Shown one piece after another: positions 1-7,437 of a stretch of DNA of 64,000 bases; within the stretch, counting starts at the first letter, position 1; each line of letters begins with the position of its first letter. Location of the stretch: the NCBI RefSeq assembly GCF_016862315.1, contig NZ_BOMS01000102.1, positions 1-64,000 of the forward strand, read 5' to 3'. The notes beneath the pieces are model-generated. The model was not told the origin of the DNA. It was given only the letters and a program-made list of their open reading frames with translations, and did no database searches. A program made the position numbers and the translations under genes. The DNA is from Actinoplanes palleronii. GTDB lineage: Bacteria > Actinomycetota > Actinomycetes > Mycobacteriales > Micromonosporaceae.

Positions 1-10
1 CCCACGTGTC

Positions 11-65
11 CGGCTGGCGCTCAGGGGTGTCTCGCGGTCGTTGTGGCACCCCTGGGCGCCAGCCG
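11..65. repeat. palindromic repeat, copy 1
   Basis: Inverted repeat with 19-nt arms (11-29 and 47-65) that pair at all but one position, and that one can be G-U; the loop is 17 nt. The ends read CGGCTGG...CCAGCCG and the inner part CAGGGGTG...CACCCCTG. The same architecture recurs at 74-127, 755-809 and 45677-45733, so this is a dispersed REP/MITE-like family rather than a single terminator. It lies outside any credible gene. Confidence 0.8.
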
Positions 66-73
66 TGCGCCTG

Positions 74-127
74 CGGCTGGTCCGCAGCGGTGTCTCGCGG
101 TGGTTTTGGGACCTCTGAGGGCCAGCC
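74..127. repeat. palindromic repeat, degenerate copy 2
   Basis: Second hairpin right after copy 1, with 18-nt arms of which about 15 positions pair. It keeps the CGGCTGG/CCAGCCG ends and the inner sequence GTGTCTCGCGGT that also follows the left arm of copy 1. The core CAGGGGTG is degraded. 128-329 holds only weaker fragments of similar sequence and no gene I can support. Confidence 0.6.
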
Positions 128-329
128 GGAGGCGCGCGGCCTTTTGGGTTCGCGGTGGGGACCGTCGGCACCGGCTGGGCGGGTCTTGCTAGGGCTGGGG
201 GCTGTGTCGCGTTTGTTTGGCGGCGCTGGGAGCCAGCCGCACGGGCGCCGCGGGGACAGTTCGGTGAGGGGCTAACTGTCAGGGATTTAGCGTGGCGGGG
301 CTCATGTCGTAGGGGAGAGGGAGGAAGCG

Positions 330-788
330 GTGCCGGAACCGAACCGCATGATCGAGCAGGCTGTCTCTCATGCGCTGCGCCTCGCGCAGAGCTGGCCGCA
401 CTGGGACGGGACGCCGATCCCGGCCGATGACCGGTTCTACACACCGCACAAGGCGATCCGCCGGATCGGTGACCATCTGATCGACCACCTCGCCGAGGTC
501 GAGGCGCGGCTGGCCGGGGTGCCGACGATCCCGGATCGCTGGCACGCGTCGGCGATCACCACGCCGGGGGACCTGGCAGTGTTCACCGCGGCGGACCTGG
601 CCGAGGCGGAGAGCCGGCTGACCAGGTTGGCGCAGATCTGGACGGTGCGGCTGGCCGGGCTCACCGCGGAGCAACTGGACCGCCGTGAGCCCGGCGCCTG
701 GACGATCCGGGAGATCGCCGAGCACCTGTCCGACACGTATTACGCGGACGCGGTCGGCTGGCTGTCAGGGGTCCCTCAGGTGCGGTGA
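330..788 (+). CDS. DinB/YfiT-like four-helix bundle protein
   Basis: Protein of 152 aa with a GTG start after a good ribosome binding site (GGGAGGAAG). The C-terminal part has the pattern 'WTIREIAEHLSDTYY', typical of DinB-like metal-binding helical bundles, and the N-terminal half is helical and rich in His and Asp (for example 'IGDHLIDHLAEVEARL'). DinB proteins are metal-dependent enzymes, often thiol-linked; no substrate can be read here. The last about 11 codons lie inside palindromic repeat copy 3, so the present C-terminus may have been created by that repeat. Alternative: an uncharacterised actinobacterial DinB relative with a naturally short end. Confidence 0.65.
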   Translation: MPEPNRMIEQAVSHALRLAQSWPHWDGTPIPADDRFYTPHKAIRRIGDHLIDHLAEVEARLAGVPTIPDRWHASAITTPGDLAVFTAADLAEAESRLTRLAQIWTVRLAGLTAEQLDRREPGAWTIREIAEHLSDTYYADAVGWLSGVPQVR

Positions 789-809
789 GGCACCCCTGAG
801 GCCCAGCCG
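755..809. repeat. palindromic repeat, copy 3, at a gene end
   Basis: Arms 755-772 and 792-809 pair at about 15 of 18 positions, with CGGCTGG/CCAGCCG ends and the CAGGGGT/ACCCCTG core. An inner stem CCCTCA/TGAGG extends the hairpin. The stop codon of the DinB-like gene (786-788) lies inside it. It could act as a terminator, but the shared sequence with distant copies points to a mobile or dispersed repeat. Confidence 0.7.
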
Positions 810-812
810 GCC

Positions 813-1102
813 CAGCTTGCGCGGGCGCAGGACCGGTTCTGACCAGCCGGTGTCCGGGACTCCGGCGGCGAGCGCGCGTTCCTCGTACCGGAAATGGTTT
901 CCATGATGGCCGCGAGATCGTCCAGTTCGCGCTGGACCGTGCCCGCCGGGCCGTCCGCGAGCCCCGCGACGCCCGGGCGAACGACGACCACATCCCGCAG
1001 CGGCCGAAAGCAGCGGCCGGGAGACGGCGGCCGGGAGACGGCGGCCGGGAGACGGCGGCCGGGAGACGGCGGCCGGGAAGTGGTGGCCGGGACAGCGAGC
1101 TG
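813..1102. other. intergenic stretch without a supported gene
   Basis: About 290 bp between the DinB-like gene and nat. Short open frames on both strands match nothing I recognise and may be remnants. The right third is the 14-bp tandem repeat listed separately. A small hairpin (GCGAGCT/AGCTCGC, 1095-1111) overlaps the nat stop codon and could help end that transcript. Confidence 0.5.
1021..1090. repeat. 14-bp tandem repeat
   Basis: Four perfect consecutive copies of GAGACGGCGGCCGG (1021-1076), followed by a degenerate fifth copy (GAAGTGGTGGCCGG, 1077-1090) and preceded by a partial unit. The 14-nt period is not a multiple of three, and no credible gene covers it. It looks like a slippage-prone minisatellite downstream of nat. 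Confidence 0.9.
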
Positions 1103-1951
1103 TCAGCTCGCCAGCCACTGCTCGTGGGCGGTGGCCAGCCGGGTCCACAGGTTGTCGCGCTCGGCCGCGGTGAACTCGGCGAAGGTGATCCCGAAGACGT
1201 CCGCGAGCGCCGTGAAATAGTCGTCCCGACTGGTCAGCTCGGTGCGGGCCGGCTCGTCACCGACCCGGGTGAGCACCAGGTTGCGCACGATGTCGGCCCC
1301 GGTGGCGTCCCGTCGCGCGGCCGTGGCGACCCGCACGAACCCGGACTCCGGCGACGTCGACAGGTGCTCGTGCTGGCCGGCGAACGCGGACATCCCGGTG
1401 GGTTCGGCCCGGAAGTCCATGCCGAGGAACGAGCCGCGCGGATCGTGGTCGAAGCGCCAGCCACCGGGTTCCGCCTCGGACGGCCGCAGCCGGTAGACGA
1501 ACGGCCCCTGCCGGTGCTCGCCGGCCTCGAGGGGCAGCGGCCCGTGCAGCCCGTCACCCATGCCGAGGTCGACCAGCCAGGCACCGCCGGGCGCGTCGGC
1601 CGAGGGCAGCCCGGTGACGGTCAGGACCAGGTGGTTGGCGCTGGCCCCGGCCGGCTGCCCGGCGTTGCCCTGCACCCCGCCGACGTGCCGGGTGACCTGA
1701 TAACCGAGGGTGTGCAGCAGTGCGGAGAACGCCCCGTTGAGGTGGTAGCAGTATCCGCCGCGCCCGGCCAGGATCCGCCGGGTGGACTCGGCCGGGTCGA
1801 TGCCGGTGGGCTGGCCGAGCCAGATCTCCAGACATTCGTACGGCACGCGTTCGGCGTGTGCCCGGTGCAGCGCGTGCAGACCGGGCACGCTGGGCGCCTG
1901 CCCGGCCAGCTCGTCGAGCCCGAGCCGGCGCAGATATGCGACATCGTCCAT
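1103..1951 (-). CDS. nat: arylamine N-acetyltransferase
   Basis: Protein of 282 aa, the usual NAT length. It transfers acetyl groups from acetyl-CoA to arylamines or related substrates in the cytoplasm. The catalytic triad is visible: Cys68 in 'RGGYCYHLNG', His107 in 'NHLVLTV' and Asp128 in 'WLVDLGMGD'. The N-terminal 'RVPYECLEIWLG' also fits the family. The gene is divergent from the small monooxygenase-like gene at 1978, with 26 bp between starts, so the two probably share a promoter region. Xenobiotic detoxification or a biosynthetic acyl transfer are both possible roles. Confidence 0.93.
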   Translation of the reverse strand: MDDVAYLRRLGLDELAGQAPSVPGLHALHRAHAERVPYECLEIWLGQPTGIDPAESTRRILAGRGGYCYHLNGAFSALLHTLGYQVTRHVGGVQGNAGQPAGASANHLVLTVTGLPSADAPGGAWLVDLGMGDGLHGPLPLEAGEHRQGPFVYRLRPSEAEPGGWRFDHDPRGSFLGMDFRAEPTGMSAFAGQHEHLSTSPESGFVRVATAARRDATGADIVRNLVLTRVGDEPARTELTSRDDYFTALADVFGITFAEFTAAERDNLWTRLATAHEQWLAS

Positions 1952-1977
1952 GCCTGGACCCTATCGACGGAGAACAC

Positions 1978-2262
1978 ATGATTATCGTTGCCGGTGAGTT
2001 GCGGGTGCCCGCCGAGGACCGCGAGCGCTACCTGGCCGGGGTGGCGGAGGTGACCCGCTCGGCCCGTCGCGCGCCGGGCTGCCTGGAGTTCGCCCAGTCC
2101 GCCGACCCGCTCGAACCGGGCCGCATCCTGATCCACGAACGGTGGGACTCCGACGCGGACCTGCTGCGGTTCCGCGAGTCCGGCGGCCCGGAGCCGGCCC
2201 TGCCGCCGGTGCTCTCCGCCGACGTCAAGAAGTACCGGATCTCCGGCGTGGAAGCGCCCTAG
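1978..2262 (+). CDS. antibiotic biosynthesis monooxygenase (ABM) domain protein
   Basis: Protein of 94 aa forming one ABM/ferredoxin-like fold. 'MIIVAGELRVPAEDRERYLAG' opens the first strand and helix, and 'PGCLEFAQSADPLEPGRILIHERW' is the characteristic second half. Members act as cofactor-free quinone-forming monooxygenases, haem-degrading enzymes or general stress proteins; the fold does not tell which. ATG start with GGAG upstream. It is divergent from nat and ends overlapping the stop of the convergent methyltransferase by 4 bp. Confidence 0.85.
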   Translation: MIIVAGELRVPAEDRERYLAGVAEVTRSARRAPGCLEFAQSADPLEPGRILIHERWDSDADLLRFRESGGPEPALPPVLSADVKKYRISGVEAP

Positions 2263-2987
2263 CCCCGTTCGGCCCAGGCGCACGCGGTGCGGTAGGGCAG
2301 GGTGTAGGTGTCCTTGCCGAGCAGGGCCGGGTGGGTGGCGGTGAGCTGGCGGACCTGGGCGAGCACCGCGGCCCGTTCGTCGGCCGGGAGCAGGATGACG
2401 CCGCTGCGCGAGGCGACCAGGTCGAGCAGCTCGCCGGGCTGCACGGTGTGTGCCCAGTCGAAGGTGGCGGTGCTGACCGGGCCGAACGGCGGACCCATCG
2501 TGGTGTCGCGGGCGCGGTCCTCGCGGCCGATGATGGCGCCGAGGCGCTCCACCCAGTCGGCGCGTTCGTCGCGCAGGTTCCACAGCACGCCGAGCCGGCC
2601 GCCGGGGGTGAGCACCCGGGCGATCTCCGGCAGGGCGCGGGCCGGGTCGATCCAGTGCCAGGCCTGCGCGACCAGGACCACGTCGGCGCTGGCGTCCGGC
2701 AGCGGGATCCGTTCGGCGGTGCCGAGGTGGGCGGGCACCTCCGGCACGGCCCGGCGCAGCTCGCCGAGCATCCCCTCGGACGGGTCGACGGCGGTCACGT
2801 CGAGCCCCCGCGCCCGGATCTGCCGGGTCAGTTTGCCGGTGCCGGCCCCCAGGTCCAGCACGCGAGGCCGACCGGCGGGCAGCAGAAAATCAAGAGCGCT
2901 TTCCGGGTACGGCGGACGGCCCCGTTCGTAGGCCCCGGCTGCCGAGCCGAACGAGGAGGCGCCGGGGGCGGTACCGAAGGGATCCAC
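2259..2987 (-). CDS. class I SAM-dependent methyltransferase
   Basis: Rossmann-fold methyltransferase of about 242 aa. Motif I is 'VLDLGAGTGKLT', motif II 'VTAVDPSEGML', and the post-I region 'DVVLVAQAWHWIDP' matches the UbiE/Methyltransf_11 group; 'LTPGGRLGVLWNLRDE' is motif III. The substrate is unknown. I chose the GTG at 2987 (before 'DPFGTAPGASSFG') because it is preceded by AGGG and leaves the CsbD promoter free. The frame stays open upstream to 3101, but that start would overlap the csbD ribosome binding site. Confidence 0.85.
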   Translation of the reverse strand: MDPFGTAPGASSFGSAAGAYERGRPPYPESALDFLLPAGRPRVLDLGAGTGKLTRQIRARGLDVTAVDPSEGMLGELRRAVPEVPAHLGTAERIPLPDASADVVLVAQAWHWIDPARALPEIARVLTPGGRLGVLWNLRDERADWVERLGAIIGREDRARDTTMGPPFGPVSTATFDWAHTVQPGELLDLVASRSGVILLPADERAAVLAQVRQLTATHPALLGKDTYTLPYRTACAWAERG

Positions 2988-3103
2988 GACGGTGACCCTA
3001 TCGACAGCACCGGGAAAGATCACCTGGTGTGTTTCGGATCCGTGGCGATCGGGCAGTTCTCTGAGCGAAGCAACCGCAGCTAGCGACCACGGAGGGTTCA
3101 CCG

Positions 3104-3295
3104 ATGAGCATCACCGACAAGGCGAAGAACAAGGCCGAAGAGCTCGCCGGTAAGGCGAAGCAGGCCGTCGGCAACGCGACGGACAACGAGAGCCTGGTTG
3201 CCGAGGGCGTTGCTCAGGAGACCGCCGCGCACGCCAAGCAGGCCGGCGAGCACGTGAAGGACGCCGGCAACGACGTCCGCGACGCGTTCAAGTAG
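3104..3295 (+). CDS. CsbD family stress protein
   Basis: Protein of 63 aa, nearly all Lys/Glu/Ala-rich helix: 'DKAKNKAEELAGKAKQAVGN' followed by a second half with similar repeats ('AKQAGEHVKDAGNDVRDAF'). This matches the CsbD family of small hydrophilic general stress proteins, whose biochemical role is not known. ATG start with a strong GGAGGG eight bases upstream. A clear hairpin terminator follows, so it is probably monocistronic and strongly expressed. Confidence 0.93.
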   Translation: MSITDKAKNKAEELAGKAKQAVGNATDNESLVAEGVAQETAAHAKQAGEHVKDAGNDVRDAFK

Positions 3296-3308
3296 ACCCA
3301 AGCGCACC

Positions 3309-3339
3309 AGAAGGCCCCGGCGGTTCGCCGGGGCCTTCT
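3309..3339. terminator. bidirectional hairpin terminator between csbD and kamA
   Basis: Perfect 14-bp stem (AGAAGGCCCCGGCG with CGCCGGGGCCTTCT) and a 3-nt loop. It lies between two convergent genes, csbD and the lysine 2,3-aminomutase gene, and can serve both. Confidence 0.9.
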
Positions 3340-3343
3340 GCCG

Positions 3344-4714
3344 TCAGACGGCGAGAGCCGCGTCGGCTTCCTGCTTGCGCCACCACTCCTGGCCGGTCTT
3401 CGGCAGCGTGTCGATCGGGTCGTAGTAGGCGTAGAGCTTGGTCAACGCCTCGCTGTCGTCCTTCTCGATCGACGTGCGGTAGTTCTTCGTCCAGTACGAG
3501 ATGCCGTGCTCACGGTCGTAGTCGGCGATCATGTGCACCCAGCGCTTGCCGACGAACGGCACGTCGCAGACGATCCGCGGCGTCGCATACCCCGGCAGGT
3601 AGCCCATCAGGTCGTGCTGCAGCTGCTGGGCGTGCCAGACCGGCACCCGCCAGTGCTCCGCGTTCGGGATCATGTCGCACATGTAGAAGTAGTACGGCAG
3701 GATCCCGGCCTCGCCCTGCAGCGCGAAGCACAGGTCGAGCAGGTCGGGCGCGGTGGCGTTGACGCCGCGCATCAGCACGCCCTGGTTGCGCACGTCGCGC
3801 ACGCCGACCTCGAGCAGCGTCCGGGTGGCCTTGGCGACCAGCGGCGTCAGCGAGTTCACGTGGTTGACGTGGGTGTGCACGGCCAGGTTGACCCCGCGGC
3901 GCTCGGCGGTGACCGCGACCCGGTGCATGCCCTCGACCACGTCGTCCTGCAGCCAGTGCTGCGGCAGGCCCATCAGCGCCTTGGTGGCCAGCCGGATGTC
4001 GCGCACGGTCGGCACCGACAGCAGACCCATCAGGTACGCCTCGAGCTGCTTCCACGGCACGTTGGCCACGTCGCCACCGGAGACCACCACGTCGCGGACA
4101 CCCGGGTGCGCCTTGAGGTATTCCAGGTGGGCGGCGTACCGGTCGACCGGCTTCTGCACCAGTTTGAGCTTGGGCACCGTGGGGGTGCTGTTGCCGACCA
4201 GGTCCATCCGGGTGCAGTGCCCGCAGTACTGCGGGCAGGTGGAGAGCAGTTCGGCGAGCACCTTGGTCGGGTACCGGTGGGTCAGGCCCTCGGCCACCCA
4301 CATGTCGTGCTCGTGCAGCGAGTCGCGGCTGGCGTGCGGGTGCGACGGCCAGGTCAGGTGCCGGTCGGTGGCGACCGGCAGCATGTACCGCCGGATCGGG
4401 TCGGCGTAGAACGAGGCCGTGTCGGGCACCTCGTGCGGCACCATGGTGTTGACCATCTGCGGCGGGATCAGCATGGACATGGTGGCCATCTGGAGCTGGT
4501 CGGACTCCAGGTCGGCGTAGAACGACTCGTCGACGAGGTCGCCGAGCACGGCGCGCAGCTGCTTGATGTTCTTGACGCAGTTGACCCGCTGCCACTGCGA
4601 GGACTGCCACTGCGCGGCGGTGACGTCACGCCACCCGGGGAACCGGGTCCAATCCGGCTCGGCCAGCTCCCGCCGCTGGTACTCGTAGGGCTGTCCGGTC
4701 TCGAGATCGGTCAC
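3344..4714 (-). CDS. kamA: radical SAM lysine 2,3-aminomutase (divergent)
   Basis: Protein of 456 aa. Lysine 2,3-aminomutases use a [4Fe-4S] cluster, SAM and PLP to interconvert L-lysine and L-beta-lysine. The cluster motif CxxxCxxC is present as 'CPQYCGHCTRMD' (Cys160, 164, 167); 'VVVSGGDVANVPWKQLEAYL' and 'NQGVLMRGVNA' match the family core. The PLP lysine is probably Lys390 in 'CDVPFVGKRW', which replaces the GGGGK context of clostridial enzymes. The protein is longer than clostridial LAM (416 aa). GTG start with GGGAGG eight bases upstream. It is divergent from the kdd-kamDE-kal operon, which supports lysine as substrate; another amino acid cannot be excluded. Confidence 0.88.
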   Translation of the reverse strand: MTDLETGQPYEYQRRELAEPDWTRFPGWRDVTAAQWQSSQWQRVNCVKNIKQLRAVLGDLVDESFYADLESDQLQMATMSMLIPPQMVNTMVPHEVPDTASFYADPIRRYMLPVATDRHLTWPSHPHASRDSLHEHDMWVAEGLTHRYPTKVLAELLSTCPQYCGHCTRMDLVGNSTPTVPKLKLVQKPVDRYAAHLEYLKAHPGVRDVVVSGGDVANVPWKQLEAYLMGLLSVPTVRDIRLATKALMGLPQHWLQDDVVEGMHRVAVTAERRGVNLAVHTHVNHVNSLTPLVAKATRTLLEVGVRDVRNQGVLMRGVNATAPDLLDLCFALQGEAGILPYYFYMCDMIPNAEHWRVPVWHAQQLQHDLMGYLPGYATPRIVCDVPFVGKRWVHMIADYDREHGISYWTKNYRTSIEKDDSEALTKLYAYYDPIDTLPKTGQEWWRKQEADAALAV

Positions 4715-4858
4715 CTGGATTCCTCCCTGCTTCAGCTGTACAGATCAATCAAGCTACTGGAGAATCTTCGGCCTAGCCAGGTTGTGTACGAAAGATTTAC
4801 GGTAGACCGGCACTTGGAAGCGATTGTTTAGCGTCTGCGATGAGAAGGAGCGTGTTCA
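4715..4858. promoter_or_regulatory. divergent promoter region kamA / kdd operon
   Basis: 144 bp, clearly less GC-rich than its surroundings. A TAGCGT box at 4829-4834 is a possible -10 for the kdd operon, with AAGGAG (4845-4850) as its ribosome binding site. GGGAGG at the other end serves kamA. I see no cobalamin riboswitch features here, although KamDE needs B12, and no convincing operator palindrome. Confidence 0.55.
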
Positions 4859-5872
4859 ATGTCGGGTTCGGTGGGTCTGGCGCGGGTGCTGGAACCGGCC
4901 GGGGTGCTGCCCCAGGCCGCTTGGCGCCTGGACGCCTCCCCGGAGATCGGGCCCGACGAGGTACGGATCCGCGTGCAGCGGCTCAACCTCGACGCCGCCA
5001 GTTATCGGCAGCTCGCGCAGAAACATGCGGGCGACGGCGCCGCGATCCGCGCCGAGGTGCTCGCGATCGTGGGTGACCGGGGCAAGATGCACAACCCGGT
5101 GACCGGCTCCGGGGGCATGCTGATCGGCGTGGTCGAGGAGGTCGGGCCGGAGTCGCCGCTGCAGGTCAAGCCGGGCGACCGGGTGGCCACCCTGGTGTCG
5201 CTGACGCTGACCCCGCTGCGGATCACCGACGGGCTGCGCGACTGGGACGGGCTCGGCGAGCAGGTCCCGGCGGACGGCACCGCGATCCTGTTCGGCCGCT
5301 CGATCGTCGGCGTGCTGCCCGACGACATGGCCCCTGAACTGGCCCTGGCGGTCTACGACGTGTGCGGCGCGCCGGCGCTGGTCGACCGGGTGGTCCGGCA
5401 GTACTCCGCACCGACCGTGCTGGTGCTGGGCGGGGCCGGGAAGAGCGGTTCGCTGTCCCTGGCGGCCGCCAAGCGCGCGGGTGCCCGTACCACAGCGATC
5501 GTCGTCTCCGCAGCGGAGCGCGACGCGCTGCAGCGGACCGGACTGGCCGACGAGATCGCGATCGCCGACGCGCGGAACCCGGTCGCGGTCTTCGACGCCG
5601 CCGGAGCGAACGACATCACCGTCGTCTGCGTGGACGTGCCGGGGTGCGAGCACGGCGCGATCCTGGCCACCGCACCCGGCGGCACCGTGATCTTCTTCTC
5701 GATGGCCACCAGTTTCTCCGCGGCCGCGCTCGGCGCCGAGGGCCTGGCCGCCGACGTGACGATGCTGGTCGGCAACGGTTACGTCCCCGGGCACGCCGCG
5801 TTCGCGGTCGACCTGGTGCGCACGGTGCCCGCGGTACGGGCCTTGTTCGAGGCGCGGGTAGCGGGAGACTGA
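4859..5872 (+). CDS. kdd: L-erythro-3,5-diaminohexanoate dehydrogenase
   Basis: Protein of 337 aa. It oxidatively deaminates 3,5-diaminohexanoate to 5-amino-3-oxohexanoate with NAD(P), the step after the two aminomutases in lysine fermentation. 'GKMHNPVTGSGGMLIG' and the dinucleotide-binding 'VLVLGGAGKSGSLSL' match Kdd; 'PGGTVIFFSMATSFSAAALG' is typical of its C-terminal domain. ATG start with AAGGAG upstream. First gene of an operon with the amidohydrolase, kamD, kamE, kal and a MutL-type ATPase; this context makes the assignment strong. Confidence 0.9.
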   Translation: MSGSVGLARVLEPAGVLPQAAWRLDASPEIGPDEVRIRVQRLNLDAASYRQLAQKHAGDGAAIRAEVLAIVGDRGKMHNPVTGSGGMLIGVVEEVGPESPLQVKPGDRVATLVSLTLTPLRITDGLRDWDGLGEQVPADGTAILFGRSIVGVLPDDMAPELALAVYDVCGAPALVDRVVRQYSAPTVLVLGGAGKSGSLSLAAAKRAGARTTAIVVSAAERDALQRTGLADEIAIADARNPVAVFDAAGANDITVVCVDVPGCEHGAILATAPGGTVIFFSMATSFSAAALGAEGLAADVTMLVGNGYVPGHAAFAVDLVRTVPAVRALFEARVAGD

Positions 5873-5877
5873 TCCGC

Positions 5878-7425
5878 ATGACTTCACCCTCGGCCCAACC
5901 CTCGGTCCGCTACACCAACGGTCGCTTCTATTCCGCCGCCGAGCCGCGCGCCACCGCGATGCTGGTCCGCGACGGCGCCATCGCCTGGCTCGGGGACACC
6001 GCCGACGTGCCGGCCGCCGACCGTACGGTCGATCTGGCCGGCGCGCTGGTCACCCCGGCGTTCGTGGACGCGCACCTGCACGCCACCGACACCGGCCTGG
6101 CCGCCGACGGCCTCGACCTGTCCGGGGTCCGCTCGGCCGGTGAGCTGCTCGACGCGGTCGCCGCGTTCGCGGCCACCCGGCCGGCCGGCGGTGTGGTGCA
6201 CGGGCACGGCTGGGACGAGTCGACCTGGACCGAGCAGACCCCGCCGGCCGCGGCCGAGCTGGACCGGGCCGCCGCCGGCCGCAAGGTGTACCTGTCGCAG
6301 GCGTCGGTGCACTCGGCGCTGGCGTCGTCGGCGCTGCTGCCGGCCGCCGAGGGAACCGACGGTTACCACCCGTCCGGCTGGGTGCGCGAGCAGGCCCACC
6401 ACGCGGTACGCGCGGTCGCCCTCGGCGCGCTCACCCCGGAGCAGCGCACCGCGGCGCAGCGGACCGCGCTGAGCCGGGCCGCCGCGATGGGCATCGCCGC
6501 GGTGCACGAGTGCGGCGGGCCGGGCACGTCCAGCGAGGACGACTTCCGGTCGGTGCTGGCGCTGTCCGCGCAGGGCCTGCCGCAGGTGTTCGGGTTCTGG
6601 GGTGAGCTGGGCGGCGCCGAGCGGGCCCGGGAGCTGGGCGCGCACGGCGCGGCCGGCGACCTGTACGCCGACGGCGCGCTGGGGTCGCGGACCGCGTCGC
6701 TGCGCGCGCCGTACCACGACGGCGACCACGGGCACGGCGAGGCGTTCCTGACCGCCGAGCAGGCCGCCGCGCACATCCTGGACTGTGTCCGGGCCGGGTT
6801 CCAGAGCGGTTTCCACGCCATCGGCGACGCCGCGATCACCACCGTGCTGGAGGGCTTCGCGCTCGCCGCCAAGCAGGTCGGCGTCGACACGCTGCGCGAG
6901 GGGCACCACCGGATCGAGCACGTCGAGCTGATCGACAAGGCGATGATCGCCCGGCTGGTCGAGTTCGGGGTGATCGCCTCGGTCCAGCCGGTCTTCGACG
7001 CGCTGTGGGGCGGCACCGACCGGATGTACGCCCAGCGCCTCGGCGTCGAGCGGGCCCTGGCCAGCAACCCGATCGGCGCGATGCACGCGACCGGGGTGGC
7101 CCTGGCGTTCGGCTCGGACTCGCCGGTGACCGCGCTGGACCCGTGGTCGATCGTGGTGGCGGCGACCGCACCGCGCAACCCGGCGTACCGGATGAAGGTG
7201 CGGGCGGCGTTCGCGGCCGCCAGCCGGGGCGGGTGGCGGGCCGCCGCCGTGGACCGGGTCGGCGTGCTCGCGCCCGGCGCCTCGGCCACGTTCGCCGCCT
7301 GGGACACCCCGGGCGGGCTCAGCGAAGGACTTCCGGCACTGCTGCCGGACATCGACGGCGTGGTGCCGCCGCGGCCGGTCTGCCGGCGCACGGTGCTGCA
7401 CGGCGACACGATCTACGAGAACTAG
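5878..7425 (+). CDS. YtcJ-like metal-dependent amidohydrolase
   Basis: Protein of 515 aa of the Amidohydro_3 type. The N-terminal composite-sheet part leads to 'VTPAFVDAHLHATD' (metal-binding HxH); later metal ligands are visible in 'FHAIGDAA', 'RIEHVELID' and 'AFGSDSPV'. Such enzymes hydrolyse amide or cyclic C-N bonds. The gene lies 5 bp after kdd and 12 bp before kamD, so it is co-transcribed with lysine degradation. Its substrate is unknown; release of lysine or beta-lysine from an amide, or opening of a lactam formed from an amino-acid intermediate, are guesses. It stands where kce is found in some lysine fermenters but is unrelated to Kce. Confidence 0.85.
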   Translation: MTSPSAQPSVRYTNGRFYSAAEPRATAMLVRDGAIAWLGDTADVPAADRTVDLAGALVTPAFVDAHLHATDTGLAADGLDLSGVRSAGELLDAVAAFAATRPAGGVVHGHGWDESTWTEQTPPAAAELDRAAAGRKVYLSQASVHSALASSALLPAAEGTDGYHPSGWVREQAHHAVRAVALGALTPEQRTAAQRTALSRAAAMGIAAVHECGGPGTSSEDDFRSVLALSAQGLPQVFGFWGELGGAERARELGAHGAAGDLYADGALGSRTASLRAPYHDGDHGHGEAFLTAEQAAAHILDCVRAGFQSGFHAIGDAAITTVLEGFALAAKQVGVDTLREGHHRIEHVELIDKAMIARLVEFGVIASVQPVFDALWGGTDRMYAQRLGVERALASNPIGAMHATGVALAFGSDSPVTALDPWSIVVAATAPRNPAYRMKVRAAFAAASRGGWRAAAVDRVGVLAPGASATFAAWDTPGGLSEGLPALLPDIDGVVPPRPVCRRTVLHGDTIYEN

Positions 7426-7437
7426 GAGCTCTTCACA

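Noticed and set aside
6..430. Two short + strand frames at the left edge
   Set aside because: They translate the palindromic repeats and the start of the DinB-like gene in wrong frames; sequence is low-complexity.
4715..4858. Cobalamin riboswitch upstream of the B12-dependent lysine operon
   Set aside because: The 144-bp gap is too short and lacks the B12-box-like conserved sequences.
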